From Cytophagales bacterium (GTDB lineage: Bacteria > Bacteroidota > Bacteroidia > Cytophagales > Spirosomataceae), in assembly GCA_024742395.1 (NCBI GenBank), contig JANSYO010000016.1:1-64000 (forward strand): DNA of 64,000 nt. The letters are read 5' to 3'. Positions 17,036 through 25,056 of the stretch are shown piece by piece. Made by a program: the position numbers and the translations under genes. The notes under the pieces were generated by a model. The model worked only from the letters and a program-made list of their open reading frames with translations, searched no databases and was not told the DNA's origin. Position 1 is the first letter of the stretch, and every line of letters begins with the position of its first letter.

Positions 17036-17617
17036 ATGAAGTCATTTTTATTTACATTAATATTACTGATACCAGCATCATTATCGCTTGGACAAAAGAA
17101 TGAGCATCTTAAGTTCAAGGGTGTCCCTATTGACGGAACCCTAAATGACTACCTCTCTAAAATGAAAGAAAGTGGATTTACTCTTTTGAACTCTGAAGAT
17201 GGCACTGCTGTTTTAAATGGTGACTTCGCAGGATATAAAGACTGTATAATTCAAGTTTCTACCTTAAAGGGAAAAGATTTAGTTAGTAAAATCTCAGTTA
17301 GATTTCCCGTAATTACTAATTGGTCTCCTCTTTCATCCAACTATTTTAATTTAAAAGAACTTTTAACTGAAAAATACGGAGAACCAAATTTATCTATTGA
17401 AAAGTTTGACACTTCTTCCCCTCCGGATGATGATGTTAGTAGAATGTACCATACTAAATTAAATAGATGTAAGTACCTAACAACCTTTGAATTAAAAAAC
17501 GGAAGTATTCAACTTTCCATTGGTAATGGAAGTTATTCTTCCACATACGTAAGTCTATTATATTTTGACAAAGTAAATAGTGAAATAATAAGACAAAAGG
17601 CAATTAACGATTTATAA
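17036..17617 (+). CDS. Secreted hypothetical protein
   Basis: A 193-residue protein with a clear signal peptide (MKSFLFTLILLIPASLSLGQ, cleavage near residue 19). The mature part begins with HLKFKGVPIDGTLNDYLSKM, a phrase seen in several uncharacterised Bacteroidota periplasmic proteins, and is otherwise of mixed alpha/beta type without metal or catalytic motifs I recognise. The CoiA-like gene starts three bases after its stop, indicating an operon. A long palindrome of T7-GATC-A8 lies 40-60 bases upstream (16976-16996). Location is periplasm or outer-membrane periphery by inference; function unknown. Confidence 0.7.
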   Translation: MKSFLFTLILLIPASLSLGQKNEHLKFKGVPIDGTLNDYLSKMKESGFTLLNSEDGTAVLNGDFAGYKDCIIQVSTLKGKDLVSKISVRFPVITNWSPLSSNYFNLKELLTEKYGEPNLSIEKFDTSSPPDDDVSRMYHTKLNRCKYLTTFELKNGSIQLSIGNGSYSSTYVSLLYFDKVNSEIIRQKAINDL

Positions 17618-17620
17618 GAA

Positions 17621-18391
17621 ATGCGAATCGCTCTTATTAATAATGAACGTTCAGAAGCACAACCGGGACAAAAAGGAATTTGTCCTGTATGCGATCAAAC
17701 CGTTATTGCAAAGTGTGGAGATAAAAAAGTGTGGCATTGGGCACATCAAAGTCTTGCCTCGTGTGATAAATGGTGGGAATCTGAAACTGAATGGCATCGA
17801 AAATGGAAAAACAATTATCCGGTAGAATGTCAAGAAGTGATTTTACTTGATAAAGATACTGGTGATAAACATATCGCTGATGTACGAACTAAGCATAACT
17901 TAGTTATTGAATTTCAACATTCTTCAATAAAAAAAGAAGAAAGGATATCGCGAGAAGAATTCTATAAAAATATGGTCTGGTTAGTAGATGGAACTCGTTT
18001 AAAAAACGACTATCTACGTTTTTTAAAAGGGAAGAACAGTATATTTTTCAATGAATTAGAAACTAAAAACGTTTATCAACTTGAATTTCCTGATCAAGTT
18101 TTTCCATCAAATTGGATTGATAGTTCCGTTCCTGTAATTTTTGACTTTCTTGGTTTAGAAACAGCAAACAACGATGAGCTTAGAGGATATCTATGGTGCT
18201 TACTTCCTGGAACAAAAAATAAAACTTTTGTTGTCAGACTAATAAGAGAATACTTTATTTATATAACAAACAATTCTCCTACCTTATTTAAGAGTCAAAC
18301 TAAAACAAATTTTTCAAAAGCTGTCCATGCAAAGCAACCTTCTTATTACCTGGACAAAAAAGGGAAGTTTAGAAAGAGATGGCGATTCTAA
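17621..18391 (+). CDS. Competence protein CoiA-like nuclease family
   Basis: A 256-residue protein. The N-terminal CPVCDQTVIAKCGDKKVWHWAH carries two Cys and His residues of the CoiA zinc-finger-like region, followed by the family-typical SETEWHRKWK. The predicted PD-(D/E)XK nuclease core is HIADVRTKHNLVIEFQHSSI, with the Asp in IADV and the E-x-Q in IEFQHS as likely metal-binding residues, followed by SREEFYKNMVWLVDGTR. CoiA proteins act on DNA during natural transformation, and related proteins occur in mobile and defence regions. Here it is in an operon with a secreted protein, inside the AT-rich island. The nuclease call is supported by motif; biological role is inferred. Confidence 0.82.
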   Translation: MRIALINNERSEAQPGQKGICPVCDQTVIAKCGDKKVWHWAHQSLASCDKWWESETEWHRKWKNNYPVECQEVILLDKDTGDKHIADVRTKHNLVIEFQHSSIKKEERISREEFYKNMVWLVDGTRLKNDYLRFLKGKNSIFFNELETKNVYQLEFPDQVFPSNWIDSSVPVIFDFLGLETANNDELRGYLWCLLPGTKNKTFVVRLIREYFIYITNNSPTLFKSQTKTNFSKAVHAKQPSYYLDKKGKFRKRWRF

Positions 18392-18531
18392 AAACAGGTA
18401 CTTTATAAAAAATTAGTATCACTATTCACTTGCCCGCTGGATAATTTTCTCCCATACCCCTGCCCTTTCAATCATGGCCGTACAGGAACTAAAAGCCTAT
18501 TTAAGTCATTTCAAGACTAAAGAAATTACCT

Positions 18532-19530
18532 ATGGAGAATACCTTTAAAGCCTATATTGTAGAAGAAAAGGACGGAGAATTTGTAGCAGCAGTTAAAGCG
18601 AAAACTCTCTCAGACCTGCCGCAGGGTGAAGTATTGATTAAAGTACAGTACTCTTCTCTGAATTATAAAGATGCCCTCTCTGCCAGTGGAAATAAAGGCG
18701 TAACCAGAAATTACCCTCATACTCCGGGCATAGATGCTGTGGGCTTCGTCATTAGCTCTGAAAGTGAATCGTTTAAGGCAAACGACAAAGTAATCGTCAC
18801 CAGTTACGATCTGGGTATGAACACTGCCGGTGGTTTCAGTCAGTTTATCCGTGTGCCGGCCGCCTGGGTGATTCCTTTACCTGAAAATCTTAGTATGAAG
18901 GAAGCCATGATTTTGGGTACTGCCGGCCTAACAGCAGGCATGTCTGTTTTAAAGCTTATTCAGCAGGTGAAACCAAAACATGGGCCTATTGCCGTAAGCG
19001 GAGCAACCGGCGGTGTAGGAGCACTCAGTGTAGCGATCTTAAAAAAACTAGGTTACAACGTAACCGCCATTACGGGTAAAGAGTCTGAAAAAGACTATTT
19101 AACATCTTTGGGAGCCGAGAATGTTCTTCTTAGAAAAGACATTGAATCTTTTGATAATAAGCCTCTGCTAAAACCACTTTTTGCCGGAGGCATTGATACC
19201 GTAGGAGGCGTCATATTGCAAAACCTGATTAAAACGACGAGTCCGCTTGGTGCCATAACCTGCTGTGGCAATGTGGCCTCGCCAAAACTGGAACTCACCG
19301 TTTTCCCATTTATCCTGAGGGGCATCAGCTTGATTGGCATAGATTCTCAAAATTTCCCCATGGCTGATCGTATCGAGGTTTGGAACAAGCTCGCCAATGA
19401 TTGGAAACCTGAAAACCTTGATCATTCGTGTACAGAAATTGGCTTATCAGAATTATCTGATAAAATACATTTGATGCTCCAAGGCCAACTAAAGGGCAGA
19501 ACGGTATTGAATCTTAACAAAGAAGAATGA
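18532..19530 (+). CDS. YhdH/AcuI-type acrylyl-CoA reductase (quinone oxidoreductase family)
   Basis: A 332-residue NADPH-dependent oxidoreductase of the zinc-free MDR superfamily. LIKVQYSSLNYKDALSASGNKG, PHTPGIDAVGFV and the nucleotide-binding VSGATGGVGALSVAILKKLGY are characteristic of the YhdH/AcuI subfamily, which reduces acrylyl-CoA to propionyl-CoA. No catalytic or structural zinc Cys cluster is present, in keeping with that subfamily. Start ATG at 18532 gives a full GroES-like domain. It stands alone, flanked by the accessory island to the left. Acrylyl-CoA reduction fits a marine organism that handles DMSP or acrylate, but the native substrate is unproven. Confidence 0.85.
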   Translation: MENTFKAYIVEEKDGEFVAAVKAKTLSDLPQGEVLIKVQYSSLNYKDALSASGNKGVTRNYPHTPGIDAVGFVISSESESFKANDKVIVTSYDLGMNTAGGFSQFIRVPAAWVIPLPENLSMKEAMILGTAGLTAGMSVLKLIQQVKPKHGPIAVSGATGGVGALSVAILKKLGYNVTAITGKESEKDYLTSLGAENVLLRKDIESFDNKPLLKPLFAGGIDTVGGVILQNLIKTTSPLGAITCCGNVASPKLELTVFPFILRGISLIGIDSQNFPMADRIEVWNKLANDWKPENLDHSCTEIGLSELSDKIHLMLQGQLKGRTVLNLNKEE

Positions 19531-19675
19531 TCAATGTAAAGTTGCTCTTTTATTCATGCAATTCTCACTTAGGATTTGTACTTATACCTAAGCATTCATC
19601 CTTTAAAAATAGCTTAGGTTTCTAACTCTCCCCTTGGTGAATAACTAAAAAATTGGTTCAGATAAATTGTCAGTT

Positions 19676-21253
19676 CTATTTAACAATTTTAATAACGAAG
19701 GCATCTATCTGACCGGAATCTTTAAAGAAATTTTCAGGTGCGATAATGTGTGTATTTCCAAAGCGGATATCTCCTCCGTTTATGCCGCCAATCCAGGTAT
19801 TCCCAGAAGCATCCATTGTTATATCTAAGACGTTGGACTGACCAACAAGCTCATCTGCCCATATTAATATCCCTTGATGAGGATCTATTTCACCAATAAT
19901 GGTTTTGGAAGAATTATTTGAAAAATAGGCGGTGTTCCCAACTCTGATATGAGCGTTTGACAAAAAGCTTGACATTATATTACCTTCACTGTTCATTGCC
20001 ATCTTTATTGCTGCAAGAGAGTTTCCTTCAAAAAATATCAAGTCCTCATGCTCAAAATCTGTAGTAAGTTTTATAATGAAGGCGATTTCAGGCTCGATTT
20101 TCGATCTTGAGTATCCAGGAAATTCTGTTTTGTAGTTACCTGTTTTTAATGAATCTTTGGTTATGCCGCTGAAGTAGATATTGTCGTCCTCATCAAGTAC
20201 CAGAGTGCCCGATGCACTGTGACTATTCCCAAAGCCCAGCCCTTCTACGTAACTGTTTGTTATTGGGTTTAATTTAAATAAATAGAAGTTAGAATTTCCT
20301 ACACTGGGAGCAGGCAATGAAAATCCTCCTGCGGTTAAAGCATTATTGTATTCTCCGCCAAATACGTAGTGTCCCTGAGAGTTAACTTTAATATCAAAAA
20401 CACGGTCTGTACCAATATTCCCAAGTTGTTTTAAAAAGGTTATACTTCCGTTGTTATTATTGAGCCTGGCAATAAATGCGTCCTTTGCACCAAGACTTGT
20501 CAAACTATTGCCATCAAAATTTGTTGTGCCTTCAAACGTTCCTGCTATTACCAGATTATCAGAAGCATCAAAGTCAATGGCTACAGGACTGTCATAATCA
20601 CTACCGCCCAATACTTTATTCCATATTGGCACTCCACTATCATTTAATTTAACTACAAATACATCGGCCTCACCATTACTGGTAAGTGTACCTCCGGCAT
20701 CCCATAAGGTAACTTCTCCTGTTAATTCTCCGACCAGAAAAATATTGTCGTTTGAATCCACCCTCATTTTCCATGGTATAAGAGCTCCTGCTCCAGTAGA
20801 TGTTTTGACCCATTGAAATTGGCCTTCTGAGTTTTGTTTTGCCAGAAAAGTAGTATACAGAGCTTCAGAATTATTGAGGGTATCGGTTCCAAAAATCGCA
20901 GAACCGTTAAAAACCCCGGTAATGTATCTGTTATTGTTTGAGTCGAAATCTAAAGCCGTTACATACTCAAGGCTATCACCCACAATACCAAACCCTGAGA
21001 GAATGACATTGTTTTTGCTTAAAGCAGATAGAAAATAAGACCACTCTGTTCCATTCCACATTCTTAAGGTCTTATTGCTTATATCAATGACTAAATCACC
21101 AATTTCAGGGTCAGAAATAGCTAAAATTTGATCATACGTCATTTTTTGAATTCCACCTGAAGCTGGGGTGATCCCATTTGGGGTAATTGTAACATTTTGG
21201 GCTGTTGAACTAATTACAATCAATAGAAAAAGTGAAGTTATCAGAACTTTCAT
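19676..21253 (-). CDS. Secreted beta-propeller-like repeat protein
   Basis: A 525-residue protein with signal peptide (ITSLFLLIVISSTAQ). After a short region containing MWNGTEWSYF it is built of repeats of the form DSNNNRYITGVFNG...FGTDTL...AFIARLN, as in SBBP-type beta-propeller proteins; the repeat DxxxNxxxxGxxxGxxxFG pattern recurs about six to seven times. It ends DAFVIKIVK without a type IX sorting domain, so it may stay in the periplasm or be anchored otherwise. No catalytic motif is seen. Related proteins are common in Cytophagales and are of unknown function. It is a single gene read on the minus strand, divergent from the esterase. Confidence 0.75.
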   Translation of the reverse strand: MKVLITSLFLLIVISSTAQNVTITPNGITPASGGIQKMTYDQILAISDPEIGDLVIDISNKTLRMWNGTEWSYFLSALSKNNVILSGFGIVGDSLEYVTALDFDSNNNRYITGVFNGSAIFGTDTLNNSEALYTTFLAKQNSEGQFQWVKTSTGAGALIPWKMRVDSNDNIFLVGELTGEVTLWDAGGTLTSNGEADVFVVKLNDSGVPIWNKVLGGSDYDSPVAIDFDASDNLVIAGTFEGTTNFDGNSLTSLGAKDAFIARLNNNNGSITFLKQLGNIGTDRVFDIKVNSQGHYVFGGEYNNALTAGGFSLPAPSVGNSNFYLFKLNPITNSYVEGLGFGNSHSASGTLVLDEDDNIYFSGITKDSLKTGNYKTEFPGYSRSKIEPEIAFIIKLTTDFEHEDLIFFEGNSLAAIKMAMNSEGNIMSSFLSNAHIRVGNTAYFSNNSSKTIIGEIDPHQGILIWADELVGQSNVLDITMDASGNTWIGGINGGDIRFGNTHIIAPENFFKDSGQIDAFVIKIVK

Positions 21254-21437
21254 TACGAGCTTTTTTTTCGCAAAATAATATTCAGATCATCTCATGTAAA
21301 GAAGGTTTTATTTTACGGTTTCCCTTGAAACTGAAAACAACTAAAAAAAATCACCGAAGTATTTATTGAGATTCTCAAGGCTGAACTAAACTTTTTTCTC
21401 ATCTTTTTCATTTCTTCTATTGATCTTCATCAATAAC

Positions 21438-22415
21438 ATGAAAAAAGGATTTATACTTATCACGGGCTTATTGGTAGCTTTTGTCTCCTGGCTGGCTTAT
21501 TTTTTTATAGCCAATGAAGCACCCATTATTAAAGGGAAACTCGATTATAATATTGAGTACAAAGAGGGTCTTTTTCTAGACGTATACCAACCTACCACGG
21601 TGGTTTATGAGAAAACGCCTGTGGTTATTTATGTGCATGGTGGTGCCTGGATAGGTGGCTCAAAAATGACCGTCAATAACAACAGATTTAATAAAGCCTT
21701 TAACACGCTCAGGGAACAGGGATATGCCATTGTGAGTCCAGATTACACAGTAGCAGATGAGTTTAAGAGCCCTTTTCCGGCCTGTATTACAGATGTGGAA
21801 GACGCCATAGCCTGGATTAAACTCAATGCCGAAACCTATAATTTTGATCTCGACAATTTAGGCATTTTTGGAGAATCTGCCGGTGGTCATATTGCCATGA
21901 TGATTGCTTTTCCTGACACTGCATATTATGCCTTAGATTATCAGGACACTCCATTTAATTATGTCATTGATGTGTATGGCCCCACAGACCTCGAAGGCAT
22001 TTATAAAAGTGAACTGGCTGATAGTTTAGATAAAATAGTTCAGGAACTGCCGGCTCCTATAGCTTCTAATTTGAATATTGCACCCCGCATTTTCGGTTTC
22101 GATCCGAAAACCGACACCATTAGAGCCCAGGGAGTGATGCGTACCTATTCACCCATTCATTTTCTGGGAAGAAAGATTCCACCGGTTCTTATCATACATG
22201 GAAATGAAGATCAGGTGGTACCCTTAAGTCAATCACTCCTTTTGAAAAAACACCTTGATTCTCTGAACATTCCATCTGAAATGCACATTTTAGACAAGGT
22301 GAACCACGGTTTTATTGGTGCCAATGAGCCTCAAATGGCTGAAGTGCAAACCTGGATTTCAGACTTTATTTTGAGTCATTACAAAGAAAATAAGCGTACG
22401 AAGACTAAAGGTTAG
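21438..22415 (+). CDS. Alpha/beta hydrolase, esterase/lipase (BD-FAE-like)
   Basis: A 325-residue enzyme anchored or exported by an N-terminal hydrophobic segment (FILITGLLVAFVSWLAYFF). The oxyanion motif VHGGAW and the nucleophile elbow GESAGGH give the hormone-sensitive-lipase/BD-FAE type, with the catalytic Asp in GNEDQVV and the His in VNHGF. Such enzymes deacylate polysaccharides or small esters, and the adjacent sulfatase suggests glycan processing, but this is inference. The ATG at 21438 (MKKGF) is preferred to an upstream TTG at 21420. It converges on the sulfatase gene, with a strong hairpin between them. Confidence 0.82.
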   Translation: MKKGFILITGLLVAFVSWLAYFFIANEAPIIKGKLDYNIEYKEGLFLDVYQPTTVVYEKTPVVIYVHGGAWIGGSKMTVNNNRFNKAFNTLREQGYAIVSPDYTVADEFKSPFPACITDVEDAIAWIKLNAETYNFDLDNLGIFGESAGGHIAMMIAFPDTAYYALDYQDTPFNYVIDVYGPTDLEGIYKSELADSLDKIVQELPAPIASNLNIAPRIFGFDPKTDTIRAQGVMRTYSPIHFLGRKIPPVLIIHGNEDQVVPLSQSLLLKKHLDSLNIPSEMHILDKVNHGFIGANEPQMAEVQTWISDFILSHYKENKRTKTKG

Positions 22416-22424
22416 TCTTCGTAC
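22396..22424. terminator. Bidirectional terminator hairpin, 13-bp perfect stem
   Basis: GTACGAAGACTAA pairs with TTAGTCTTCGTAC around an AGG loop. Flanking AAAATAAGCG and CGCTTTATTTT extend the stem with an internal loop and give U-rich tails on both strands. It lies across the esterase stop and just after the convergent sulfatase gene. Confidence 0.85.
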
Positions 22425-22432
22425 ACTACGCT

Positions 22433-24052
22433 TTATTTTCCTCCGGCAGTAGGCCTGAAATTCTTGTCTTTATACATTTGCATGTATTTTTTATCTAAGT
22501 CCTCTGAGTCTTTGTATTTAACTCTTAGGTCTGCCAAATCTGAACTCAGTTTGGTGACCACCTCTTTATAAGCAGGATCATCGTATACATTCAGCATTTC
22601 TTTAGGATCCTTTTTGCGATCGTACAGCTCCCATTCGTCAACATCGTCATAGAAATGTATGAGCTTGTAATCTTCGGTTACAATACCGTAATGCCTCTTA
22701 ACCATATGCACCGCCGGATACTCGTAATAATGGTAATACACCGCTTCTCTAAAGTTCTCTGTTTCTCCTTTGAAAAGTGGTATCAGGTTTTCACCCTGCA
22801 TATCTGACGGAGCCTCTACACCGGCTGCAGCCAGAATAGTTTGAGCAAAATCAAGATTCTGTACCATTTGGGTATTGGTTGTACCCGGTTTAATGACATT
22901 TGGCCATTTTACCAGAAGTGGGGTTTTGAATGACTCGTTATAGATAAAACGCTTATCAAACCAGCCATGCTCGCCCAGGTAAAAGCCTTGATCAGAGGTG
23001 TAAATTACAATCGTATTTTCTGACAAACCGCTTTCTTCCAGGTAATCTAAAACTTTACCTACTCCCTCATCTACAGAAGCAATACTGCCCAGGTAGTCTT
23101 GCATGTATCGCTGATACCTCCACCTCATTTTATCGGCCTGCGTCATGTTTGGGTATTGCTTTTTAAAGTCTTCATTCATAGGGCCATAGACGGCGTCCCA
23201 CTTAGCTCTTTGTTCGGCATTCATGGCTCCTACTTCTCTTTGAAAAGCCGCTTTGTCCCAGCCTGCGGTTTCTTCTATACCGAGTTCATCCATAACTTCT
23301 GGGTATATCTTAGAATCACCTGCCCAGTTCATGTGCGTCAGCAAATTCATCTCAGCCTCTTTAGCTGCTGTTCCTCTTCCTTCGTAATCGTCAAAAAGTG
23401 TTTCGGGCTCCTTGAATGTGCGTTTTGTGTAATCTTTGTAATGTCTTTCAGCAGGCAGCCATTCTCTGTGTGGAGCCTTATGCAAATAAGCCATAAAAAA
23501 TGGCTTATCTTCTTCTCTTTCATTTTGCAACCAATTAATTGTCAAGTCTGTAATGATATCGGTCACATAACCAGTGATAGTTTTTTTACCTTCTTTCTTG
23601 GTGATGAATTCAGGATTGTAATATCTTCCTTGCCCGGGCAAAATCTGAAACTCATCAAAACCTTTGGGATTGTTACCGAAATGGAGCTTACCAAACATGG
23701 CCGTTTGATAGCCATTTTGCTGAAGCAACTGAGGGAAAGTCATTTGCGTCGTGTCGAATGGGAAATTATTGTCAATTTTCCCATTCAAATGACTGTGCTT
23801 TCCTGTCAGAATAACCGCCCGTGAAGGTGCACATATGGAGTTAGTTACGCAGGCATTGGTAAAAAGCATACCTTGCTCAGCAATCCGATCAATATTGGGG
23901 GTTTCAATCAGCGTAGTATCATAAGCTGATATAGCTTGATAGGCGTGATCATCGGACATGATAAAAAGGATGTTCGGCTTTTTAGCCACCTCCTTTTGTT
24001 GGCAACTAACCGAGACCACAAAGAGGAGAAGAAAGAGTTTTGAGAATTTCAT
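22433..24052 (-). CDS. Lipoprotein sulfatase, S1_11-like (GlcNAc-6-sulfatase type)
   Basis: A 539-residue arylsulfatase-family enzyme with a lipoprotein signal (VSVSCQ, Cys17). PNILFIMSDDHAYQAISAY carries the metal-binding Asp pair (D34, D35), and SICAPSRAVILTGK is the type I formylglycine motif with modified Cys74. The sequence around it strongly resembles the S1_11 subfamily, known for N-acetylglucosamine-6-O-sulfatases acting on host or algal glycans. Cysteine maturation needs a separate formylglycine-generating enzyme, not in this window. It probably acts in the periplasm or at the outer membrane. Upstream on the same strand are TfoX-N and the glycosylase gene, which may or may not share a transcript. 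Confidence 0.9.
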   Translation of the reverse strand: MKFSKLFLLLFVVSVSCQQKEVAKKPNILFIMSDDHAYQAISAYDTTLIETPNIDRIAEQGMLFTNACVTNSICAPSRAVILTGKHSHLNGKIDNNFPFDTTQMTFPQLLQQNGYQTAMFGKLHFGNNPKGFDEFQILPGQGRYYNPEFITKKEGKKTITGYVTDIITDLTINWLQNEREEDKPFFMAYLHKAPHREWLPAERHYKDYTKRTFKEPETLFDDYEGRGTAAKEAEMNLLTHMNWAGDSKIYPEVMDELGIEETAGWDKAAFQREVGAMNAEQRAKWDAVYGPMNEDFKKQYPNMTQADKMRWRYQRYMQDYLGSIASVDEGVGKVLDYLEESGLSENTIVIYTSDQGFYLGEHGWFDKRFIYNESFKTPLLVKWPNVIKPGTTNTQMVQNLDFAQTILAAAGVEAPSDMQGENLIPLFKGETENFREAVYYHYYEYPAVHMVKRHYGIVTEDYKLIHFYDDVDEWELYDRKKDPKEMLNVYDDPAYKEVVTKLSSDLADLRVKYKDSEDLDKKYMQMYKDKNFRPTAGGK

Positions 24053-24069
24053 TTGATTTCTTAACAGGG

Positions 24070-24396
24070 TTACTTTTTTGCTTTGACTGCTATGTCAAAC
24101 GCTTCAGAGGCCCAAATTATCAACTTTCCGGTATCTTCCAAAACATCTGCAGGTACTTCCCAATAAGGCATGCCTTTTTTCATTTTCCCGCTATAAAATG
24201 GTGTCATACCCGCCTCTTCATACCTGCTTTTAGACTCCTCGCTCACCCTTAAACGAAAAACATCAGAACCCAGCATTCCAAACATGACATCGTTTTTAAA
24301 GAAACCTGTTCCGCCGAACATGTTTTTGGCTACTACTCCGCCCATTCCGCTTAATTGATCCATGATAAAATCAATGGTACTTTGACTGTTTGCCAT
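24070..24396 (-). CDS. TfoX N-terminal domain protein
   Basis: A 108-residue protein made only of the TfoX/Sxy N-terminal domain: KNMFGGTGFFKNDVMFGML, FRLRVSEESKSRYEEAG, then PYWEVPADVLEDTGKL. In gammaproteobacteria the full-length TfoX activates competence genes, but the lone N-domain forms common in Bacteroidota have no established function. No DNA-binding motif is evident. It ends 17 bases before the sulfatase start and may be in the same transcript. Cytosolic by absence of a signal peptide. Confidence 0.82.
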   Translation of the reverse strand: MANSQSTIDFIMDQLSGMGGVVAKNMFGGTGFFKNDVMFGMLGSDVFRLRVSEESKSRYEEAGMTPFYSGKMKKGMPYWEVPADVLEDTGKLIIWASEAFDIAVKAKK

Positions 24397-24432
24397 AGGT
24401 GTAAAGGTTTTGATTAAAGATACAAAAAATAA

Positions 24433-25005
24433 CTAGGGCATAGCGGCCTTAACCAGGCTCCTCAATTCTGGCAGAAGCTCCAAAGCAAACCATTCATTTT
24501 TCTTCAGCCAGATGTTATTACGAGGAGAAGGATGAGGCAAAGGCAAATATTGAGGTAAATATTGTTTGTAATTTTTGACGGTTTCTGTCAGGTTAGAAGA
24601 TAGCCTATCTTTTAAATAATATTTCTGTGAATACTGCCCAAACAAAAGAAAGAGTTCTATGTCAGGCATTCTGTTCATAAGCTCCTCATGCCATAAAGGT
24701 GCACACTCTTTTCTGGGAGCTAAGTCGCCACTCTTACCTGTACCGGGATAGCAAAAGCCCATAGGAATAAGTGCAAATATGTCCGGGTTGTAAAACTCTG
24801 CTTTGGTTACGCCCAGCCATGCTCTTAAATTATCTCCGCTTTTATCGTCCCATGGAATTCCGCTGGCATGTACCACCCTACCCGGAGCCTGGCCTATAAT
24901 AGCAATTTTAGAATGCCTGGATGCCTGTAAGACGGGTCTGCATCCGTGCGGTAGAGAGCTCTCGCACACCTTACATTCGCCTATTTGTTTCAGTAGGTTT
25001 TCCAC
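24433..25005 (-). CDS. Uracil-DNA glycosylase family protein
   Basis: A 190-residue member of the UDG superfamily. IIGQAPGRVVHASG (residues ~37-50) is the motif 1 region that activates water and positions the base, and LPHPSPRN is motif 2, which inserts into DNA. The N-terminal CKVC...HGCRP resembles the partial iron-sulfur-cluster-like Cys pattern of small UDGs, with four Cys at the N-terminus. It starts with GTG at 25005; an in-frame TAA lies four codons upstream. It probably removes uracil or another damaged base, though this small subfamily is not biochemically well characterised. The position just downstream of the blaR1 terminator suggests its own promoter. Confidence 0.8.
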   Translation of the reverse strand: MENLLKQIGECKVCESSLPHGCRPVLQASRHSKIAIIGQAPGRVVHASGIPWDDKSGDNLRAWLGVTKAEFYNPDIFALIPMGFCYPGTGKSGDLAPRKECAPLWHEELMNRMPDIELFLLFGQYSQKYYLKDRLSSNLTETVKNYKQYLPQYLPLPHPSPRNNIWLKKNEWFALELLPELRSLVKAAMP

Positions 25006-25022
25006 GCACTCAATTTAAACAA

Positions 25023-25050
25023 AAAGCCCGCTATGTATAAAGCGGGCTTT
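25023..25050 (-). terminator. Rho-independent terminator of the blaI-blaR1 transcript
   Basis: AAAGCCCGCT and AGCGGGCTTT form a 10-bp stem with an 8-base loop; on the minus strand the stem is followed by a T-rich tail (TTTTTG). It sits seven bases after the stop of the BlaR1-like gene. Confidence 0.85.
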
Positions 25051-25056
25051 AGAAAA

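Noticed and set aside
18475-18549. 24-codon frame starting ATGGCCGTACAGG before the YhdH-like gene
   Set aside because: It overlaps the start of a strong gene, is very short and has no supporting context.
23099-23824. 241-codon open frame opposite the sulfatase
   Set aside because: It lies wholly antisense to a well-supported sulfatase gene and its translation has no recognisable domain.
19676-24052. Possible polysaccharide utilisation locus around the esterase and sulfatase
   Set aside because: No SusC/SusD-type pair, glycoside hydrolase or regulator is present; genes run in both directions.
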